From DASWHR01 sp036398095 (GTDB lineage: Bacteria > Actinomycetota > AC-67): a stretch of DNA of 8,823 bases. The stretch is taken from NCBI GenBank assembly GCA_036398095.1, contig DASWHR010000083.1, positions 1-8,823 of the forward strand. The letters run 5' to 3'. The notes below the pieces were generated by a model. The model ran no database searches. It was given only the letters and a program-made list of their open reading frames with translations, and had not been told where the DNA came from. Numbering within the stretch: position 1 is the first letter of the stretch; every line of letters starts with the position of its first letter. This document shows, piece after piece, positions 5,711-8,823 of the stretch. The position numbers were made by a program, and so were the translations under genes.

Positions 5711-6486
5711 GTCGCGACGCCTTCAGCCGGCGGGGCGATACCGGTCAGCTTGCGGGCAATCTCTCGGTAGGCACGCGTCCCGGGATGCGACGGCGCGAAC
5801 TTGAGCATCGAACGGCCGGAACGCGGCGCTTCGGCGAAGCGGATCGATTTGCGGATGGCCGGCTCCATCACCGGAAGCCGGTAGCGTCGCGCCACGTCGC
5901 CCAGGACTTCCTGCCCGTGCGAGGTTCGCGCGTCCAGCATCGTCGGAAGGATCCCGGTGACATCCAAGTTGCGGTTCGTGAGGCGCTTGATGTCGTCGAT
6001 GGTGGCGAGCAACTGCCCGACACCGCGATGCGAAAGCGTCTCGCACTGCATCGGGATGATCACCTCGCCGGCGGCGGTCAGCGCGTTGATCGTGAGCACG
6101 CCGAGCGACGGGGGACAATCGAGCAGAATGTAGTCGTAATAGCTGCGGACATCTTCGATCGCGGCGTTGAGCGTGTATTCGCGGCCGGTGCGCGTCAGCA
6201 GGTACGCCTCCGCTCCGGCCAAGTCGATGTTGGCCGGGACCAGGTCCATCTCGGCCAGCTGCGTGATCGCCTTGCCGACCGGGACGCGGCCGACGAGCAC
6301 GTCGTGGATGGACGTGTCGATCGTGTCGGGATCCAGACCGAGCGAGAACGTCAAGCACGCTTGCGGGTCGAGGTCGATGGCCAGCACCCGAGGGCCCTGC
6401 TCGGCGATGGCGGCGGCCAGCGCGATGACCGATGTGGTCTTGGCGACGCCGCCCTTTTGATTGGCGACCGCGATGACGCGAGCCAT
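5707..6486 (-). CDS. ParA/Soj-family ATPase
   Basis: The product is 259 residues, a typical chromosomal ParA/Soj length. The deviant Walker A is KGGVAKTT (11-18) with the signature lysine K11 and Ala15 in place of the more usual Gly. IDLDPQ (37-42, D40) is the Walker A' motif and ILLDCPPSLG (120-129, D123) is Walker B; INALTAAGEVIIPMQCE (133-149) is the usual following block. Family members form ATP-dependent dimers on DNA that position chromosomes, plasmids or protein clusters. No ParB gene or clear parS site is in the window, so this may be an orphan ParA rather than the main segregation ATPase. ATG 6486 has GGGGGAGG 4 bases upstream. It is the first gene of a minus-strand operon with the zinc-ribbon gene (overlap GTGA) and probably nadB. 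A MinD-like role is less likely, as no C-terminal amphipathic membrane helix is apparent. Confidence 0.92.
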   Translation of the reverse strand: MARVIAVANQKGGVAKTTSVIALAAAIAEQGPRVLAIDLDPQACLTFSLGLDPDTIDTSIHDVLVGRVPVGKAITQLAEMDLVPANIDLAGAEAYLLTRTGREYTLNAAIEDVRSYYDYILLDCPPSLGVLTINALTAAGEVIIPMQCETLSHRGVGQLLATIDDIKRLTNRNLDVTGILPTMLDARTSHGQEVLGDVARRYRLPVMEPAIRKSIRFAEAPRSGRSMLKFAPSHPGTRAYREIARKLTGIAPPAEGVAT

Positions 6487-6490
6487 GGAG

Positions 6491-6498
6491 CCTCCCCC
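6491..6498 (-). promoter_or_regulatory. Strong ribosome binding site of the ParA-family gene
   Basis: GGGGGAGG on the minus strand is followed by 4 bases and ATG 6486. The spacing is slightly short, but the match is the strongest in the window and fixes the start. Confidence 0.6.
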
Positions 6499-6523
6499 TT
6501 GCCGGTCAACTCAGACGGTTCAT

Positions 6524-6529
6524 ACTCTA
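6524..6529 (-). promoter_or_regulatory. Candidate -10 box (TAGAGT) for the ParA operon
   Basis: TAGAGT on the minus strand lies 37 bases before the ParA start, predicting a leader of about 30 bases that contains GGGGGAGG. It is identical to the box before the first LLM gene. TTGCGC lies 15 bases further upstream as a weak -35 candidate. The divergent TPP-enzyme promoter is about 44 bp away in the same 101-bp intergenic region. Confidence 0.45.
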
Positions 6530-6572
6530 GAAACGCAACGAGAAGCGCAAGCCGTGAAAACCCGCCTCCGAA

Positions 6573-6578
6573 TACACT
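6573..6578 (+). promoter_or_regulatory. Candidate -10 box (TACACT) for a leaderless TPP-enzyme mRNA
   Basis: TACACT is followed by 9 bases (ACGCCCCCG) and ATG 6588. Nothing in those bases resembles a Shine-Dalgarno sequence, and the predicted transcription start falls at or next to the ATG. No convincing -35 is seen. Confidence 0.48.
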
Positions 6579-6587
6579 ACGCCCCCG

Positions 6588-8300
6588 ATGCCCGAATTCG
6601 ACCCAACCGCTTTCCCGGGCGAGGCTGGACCGCACGGCGGACGCCTGGCCGCGGCGGCGATGCGCGCTGCCGGGGTCGACACGCTCTTTGCGCTGTGCGG
6701 CGGGCACATTCTGGGCTTGCTGGACGGATGCCTCGACGAGGCGATCCGCGTCGTGGACGTCCGCCACGAGAGCGCGGCCGCGATGGCCGCCGAAGGCTGG
6801 GCGCTGGCCACCGGCCGCACCGGAGTCGCGGCGGTCACGGCGGGCCCCGGCTTCGCCAACGCGCTCACCGGCTTCATCGATGCGGGCGTGTGGACGCTGC
6901 CGATGATGCTGCTCGCCGGCCGGACCGGGCTTCGGCAGGCCGGCCGCGGCGCGGTGATGGACGTCGATCAGCGCGCGATCGTCGCGCCGGTCGCCAAGTG
7001 GGCGGCCACGTGCTACCAGACCGCGCGAATCCCGGCCGTAATCACCGAGGCGCTGTATCGCGCGCGGGCCGGCAGGCCGGGACCGGTCTATGTCGAGATC
7101 CCGCAGGACGTGTTCATGGCCTCGGCCGAACCGGAATCGCCGCGCGCACCGGCCGGCTTTCCCTTCGTCGCGCCGGTCCCCGCGGGAGATCCGGCCGACG
7201 TGGCGCGCGCGCTGGACGTCCTGCAGCGCGCCGAGCGGCCGCTCCTGATCGCCGGTGGGGGCGCCTTCTGGTCAGGCGCCGGCGACGCGCTCGCACGGTT
7301 CGCGTCGGCCACGTCGACTCCGATCGCGACCACGAGCGCGGCGCGCGGCCTGCTGCCCGACTCACACGAGTGGTGTTTGGGATCGCTCGTGCACGCCGGC
7401 GTTGCGGCGCTGGCGGCAGACGTGATCGTGATCGCGGGCTCGGCGTTCAACGCGAACATGGCCTTTGGGCAGCCGCCGCTGCTGGCCGCCGCGCAAACGA
7501 TCGTGCAGATCGACGTGCGGGCGGACGCGATCGGCGGGAATCGCATGCCCGACGTCGCGATCGCAGGCGACGCGACGCGCGTGCTGACGGCTCTCACCGA
7601 CGGATGGACCAAGACGCCGGACGGCCGCCATGCGTGGCTCGCGCAAGCTCGCGATCTGGCCGGCCACGCCCTGGCCGCCTGGGACGCGCAGATCGAAGGC
7701 TTCGCCGGCCGCGGAATTCATTGCGGCGCCGTTGCGCGAACGACCGCGCGCGTCCTTCGCGAGACGTGCGGGGGCGAGGTCACCTTCGTCGCCGACGGGG
7801 GCGATGCGCTGTCGTGGGGACTCGCCTACGGCTACGCCGAGGGGCCCGGCCGGATGATGACGACGACGACCGCGCTGGGGACGCTCGGCGTCGGGATGCC
7901 GTTCGCGATCGGCGCGGCGACGGCGCGGCCGGGCGAGCCGGTCGTGCTGCTGACCGGCGACGGCGCGTTTGGGCTGAGCGCGATGGAAGTCGACACCGCC
8001 GCGCGTCACGGCCTGCCGGTGATCGCGATCGTGTCGAACAACGGCGGCTGGGGCGACGTCGCGCACGAGCAGCGCGCGTGGTACGGCCGCGAGACCGCGA
8101 GCGGCCTGCGCGGCGCCCGCTACGACCGGTTGGGAGAGGCATTGGGTGCGCGCGGATGGCTCGTGGAAGCCTTCGATCAGTTCGAGCCCGCGTTGCGCGA
8201 GGCGTTGGAGAGCGGCGGCCCGTGCGTCATCGACGTCCGCACCGACCCCGAGATCTTGAGCGACCTCCTTCGAAACTTGTCGTCGATGAACCTGATGTGA
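6588..8300 (+). CDS. Thiamine diphosphate-dependent enzyme, acetolactate synthase (IlvG-like)/2-hydroxyacyl-CoA lyase family
   Basis: The product is 570 residues, with the three domains of the pyruvate oxidase/acetolactate synthase superfamily: Pyr domain (about 15-185) with catalytic glutamate E61 in VRHESAAAMAAEGWA and TAGPGFANA (84-92); central domain (about 200-330, starting ERPLLIAGGGAFW); PP domain (about 375-560) with the metal/thiamine diphosphate motif G457-D-G459 ... N484-N485. The last block (MEVDTAARHGLPVIAIVSNN, GARYDRLGEALGA) resembles mycobacterial IlvG-type proteins and, more weakly, oxalyl-CoA decarboxylase or 2-hydroxyacyl-CoA lyase. The reaction is thus formation or cleavage of a C-C bond next to a carbonyl; the substrate is not determined. 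True acetolactate synthase is doubtful because no small subunit (ilvN) or ilvC lies next to it. ATG 6588 fits the family N-terminus. It is divergent from ParA and ends 10 bp from the convergent neighbour. Confidence 0.87.
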   Translation: MPEFDPTAFPGEAGPHGGRLAAAAMRAAGVDTLFALCGGHILGLLDGCLDEAIRVVDVRHESAAAMAAEGWALATGRTGVAAVTAGPGFANALTGFIDAGVWTLPMMLLAGRTGLRQAGRGAVMDVDQRAIVAPVAKWAATCYQTARIPAVITEALYRARAGRPGPVYVEIPQDVFMASAEPESPRAPAGFPFVAPVPAGDPADVARALDVLQRAERPLLIAGGGAFWSGAGDALARFASATSTPIATTSAARGLLPDSHEWCLGSLVHAGVAALAADVIVIAGSAFNANMAFGQPPLLAAAQTIVQIDVRADAIGGNRMPDVAIAGDATRVLTALTDGWTKTPDGRHAWLAQARDLAGHALAAWDAQIEGFAGRGIHCGAVARTTARVLRETCGGEVTFVADGGDALSWGLAYGYAEGPGRMMTTTTALGTLGVGMPFAIGAATARPGEPVVLLTGDGAFGLSAMEVDTAARHGLPVIAIVSNNGGWGDVAHEQRAWYGRETASGLRGARYDRLGEALGARGWLVEAFDQFEPALREALESGGPCVIDVRTDPEILSDLLRNLSSMNLM

Positions 8301-8331
8301 CGCCGAATGGTTACTGGATGCTTTCCGGCGT
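8300..8331. terminator. Weak long-loop hairpin between convergent genes
   Basis: ACGCCG (8300-8305) and CGGCGT (8326-8331) can pair as a 6-bp stem with a 20-base loop spanning the 10-bp gap between the TPP enzyme and the convergent exported protein. No T-tract follows. The arms fall partly in coding sequence and may be chance. Confidence 0.18.
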
Positions 8332-8823
8332 GCAGCGCGAGGCGGGGACCGGGCGCGGCGACGACGCCGACGCGTAGTCGGCCTGCTCGTTTTCGAAGCC
8401 GGCCACGATCCTGAATGCGGTGGGATCGTTGATTCCCGGCGACGAACCGACGTGGAACTCGCCGATGAAGTCGCCTTTGCCGGGGCATCGGAACTCGGCA
8501 ATCCGCAATGCGATCGTTTCGGTCCACCGCACGCCGGCTCGTAGGCCGGCCGGACCGGGTGCCGTCATCTCGAACGGAATGCACGTCGGTCCGGCCTGGT
8601 ATCCGGGCGGCTCCTCCGAGCAGTCCTCCGACACGTGCGTGCCTTCGGGTGAACGCTCGATCGTCCAGGCCACGCCGGGCGGCAGGATCAGGAAGAGCTG
8701 AAGCGACAACCCATCCACGGCCGCGCCCCTGTTGTGCAGGTTGACGGTGACGGTGACGCGGCTGCCGAGCGTCAGGGATCGATTCGGCGTCACGCCGGCC
8801 GTCAGGTCGATGTCGCGCCGGGC
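8311..8823 (-). CDS. Probable exported protein with DUF11/CARDB-like beta domain, C-terminal fragment
   Basis: The frame is open from the right edge to TAA at 8313-8311, giving 170 visible residues. A GTG at 8793 is a possible internal start, but the domain pattern already begins upstream (RRDIDLTAGVTP), so the real start is probably outside the window. The segment LGSRVTVTVNLHNRGAAVDG followed by LFLILPPGVAWTIE matches the pattern of DUF11/CARDB-type repeats, Ig-like beta domains of secreted and surface proteins (Val-Thr-Val strands, N-x-G, then LPxG). Three cysteines (EDCSEE, PTCIPF, FRCPGK) could form disulphides outside the cytoplasm. No LPXTG motif or C-terminal membrane anchor is present. 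Its role is unknown. It converges on the TPP-enzyme gene with a 10-bp gap. Confidence 0.62.
   Translation of the reverse strand, partial: ARRDIDLTAGVTPNRSLTLGSRVTVTVNLHNRGAAVDGLSLQLFLILPPGVAWTIERSPEGTHVSEDCSEEPPGYQAGPTCIPFEMTAPGPAGLRAGVRWTETIALRIAEFRCPGKGDFIGEFHVGSSPGINDPTAFRIVAGFENEQADYASASSPRPVPASRCTPESIQ

Noticed and set aside
3919..5819. A 14-base repeat, CATCGAACGGCCGG, at 3919-3932 and 5806-5819
   Set aside because: Both copies lie in coding sequence and encode Gly-Arg-Ser-Met with the same codons in nadB and the ParA gene; chance similarity is enough.
6501..6520. An imperfect inverted repeat (GTC..GAC) between the ParA and TPP-enzyme genes as an operator
   Set aside because: The arms are only three to five bases with a mismatch, not enough to claim a regulator site.
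6461..8377. A 638-codon plus-strand frame overlapping the TPP-enzyme gene in another phase
   Set aside because: The product is mostly Arg, Gly and Asp with no domain pattern, and the 6588-8300 frame carries the full thiamine diphosphate enzyme signature.
1..8823. Search for CRISPR arrays, tRNA, rRNA, insertion sequences, integrase sites and toxin-antitoxin pairs
   Set aside because: No spaced direct repeats, cloverleaf-like segments, transposase motifs or paired toxin/antitoxin frames were seen on either strand. The ParA/zinc-ribbon pair does not resemble a toxin-antitoxin system.

Overview
The window looks like chromosomal DNA from a GC-rich bacterium (roughly two-thirds G+C by eye). Two putative F420-dependent luciferase-like oxidoreductases, a ParA with the KGGVAKTT form of the Walker A motif, an IlvG-like thiamine diphosphate enzyme and probable leaderless promoters with TANNNT -10 boxes together suggest an actinobacterium-like lineage, possibly a deep-branching one. 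This is inference: no rRNA or other marker gene is present. I see no tRNA, rRNA, CRISPR array, insertion sequence, phage gene or recognisable defence system, and no gap longer than about 100 bp between genes.

Layout from left to right. (1) 3-377 (+) is the C-terminal end of a proline-rich, probably exported protein that enters from outside the window. (2) 374-1384 (-) is an F420/LLM-class oxidoreductase; its stop codon interlocks with that of gene 1 in a single CTAG. (3) 1456-2709 (+) is a divergent MmgE/PrpD-family protein, transcribed away from gene 2 across a 71-bp two-way promoter region. (4) 2723-3685 (-) is a second LLM oxidoreductase, convergent with gene 3 across a perfect small hairpin, and preceded on the same strand by a 38-residue very basic peptide gene (3700-3816). 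(5) 3904-5328 (-) is L-aspartate oxidase (nadB). (6) 5372-5710 (-) is a small zinc-ribbon protein. (7) 5707-6486 (-) is a ParA-family ATPase. (8) 6588-8300 (+) is a thiamine diphosphate-dependent acetolactate-synthase-like enzyme, divergent from ParA. (9) 8311-8823 (-) is the C-terminal end of an exported protein with a DUF11/CARDB-like beta domain, which runs off the right edge.

How they fit together. The minus strand from 6486 down to 3904 reads as one operon: parA-like, then zinc ribbon (4-bp overlap), then nadB (43-bp gap with a possible internal promoter). The basic peptide plus the second LLM enzyme probably form a second unit with its own promoter and a good ribosome binding site at the peptide. 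Genes 2, 3, 4 and 8 are all candidate small-molecule or acyl/keto-acid enzymes, but no common substrate can be deduced. nadB supplies iminoaspartate for NAD synthesis; nadA and nadC are not in view.

The most interesting signals are: the 38-residue basic peptide; the tight ParA/zinc-ribbon pair upstream of nadB; a MmgE/PrpD protein in which several residues usually conserved in the active site appear replaced; a recurring promoter pattern suggesting leaderless mRNAs; and strong excess of the palindrome CGATCG. I found no convincing wholly new multi-gene system.
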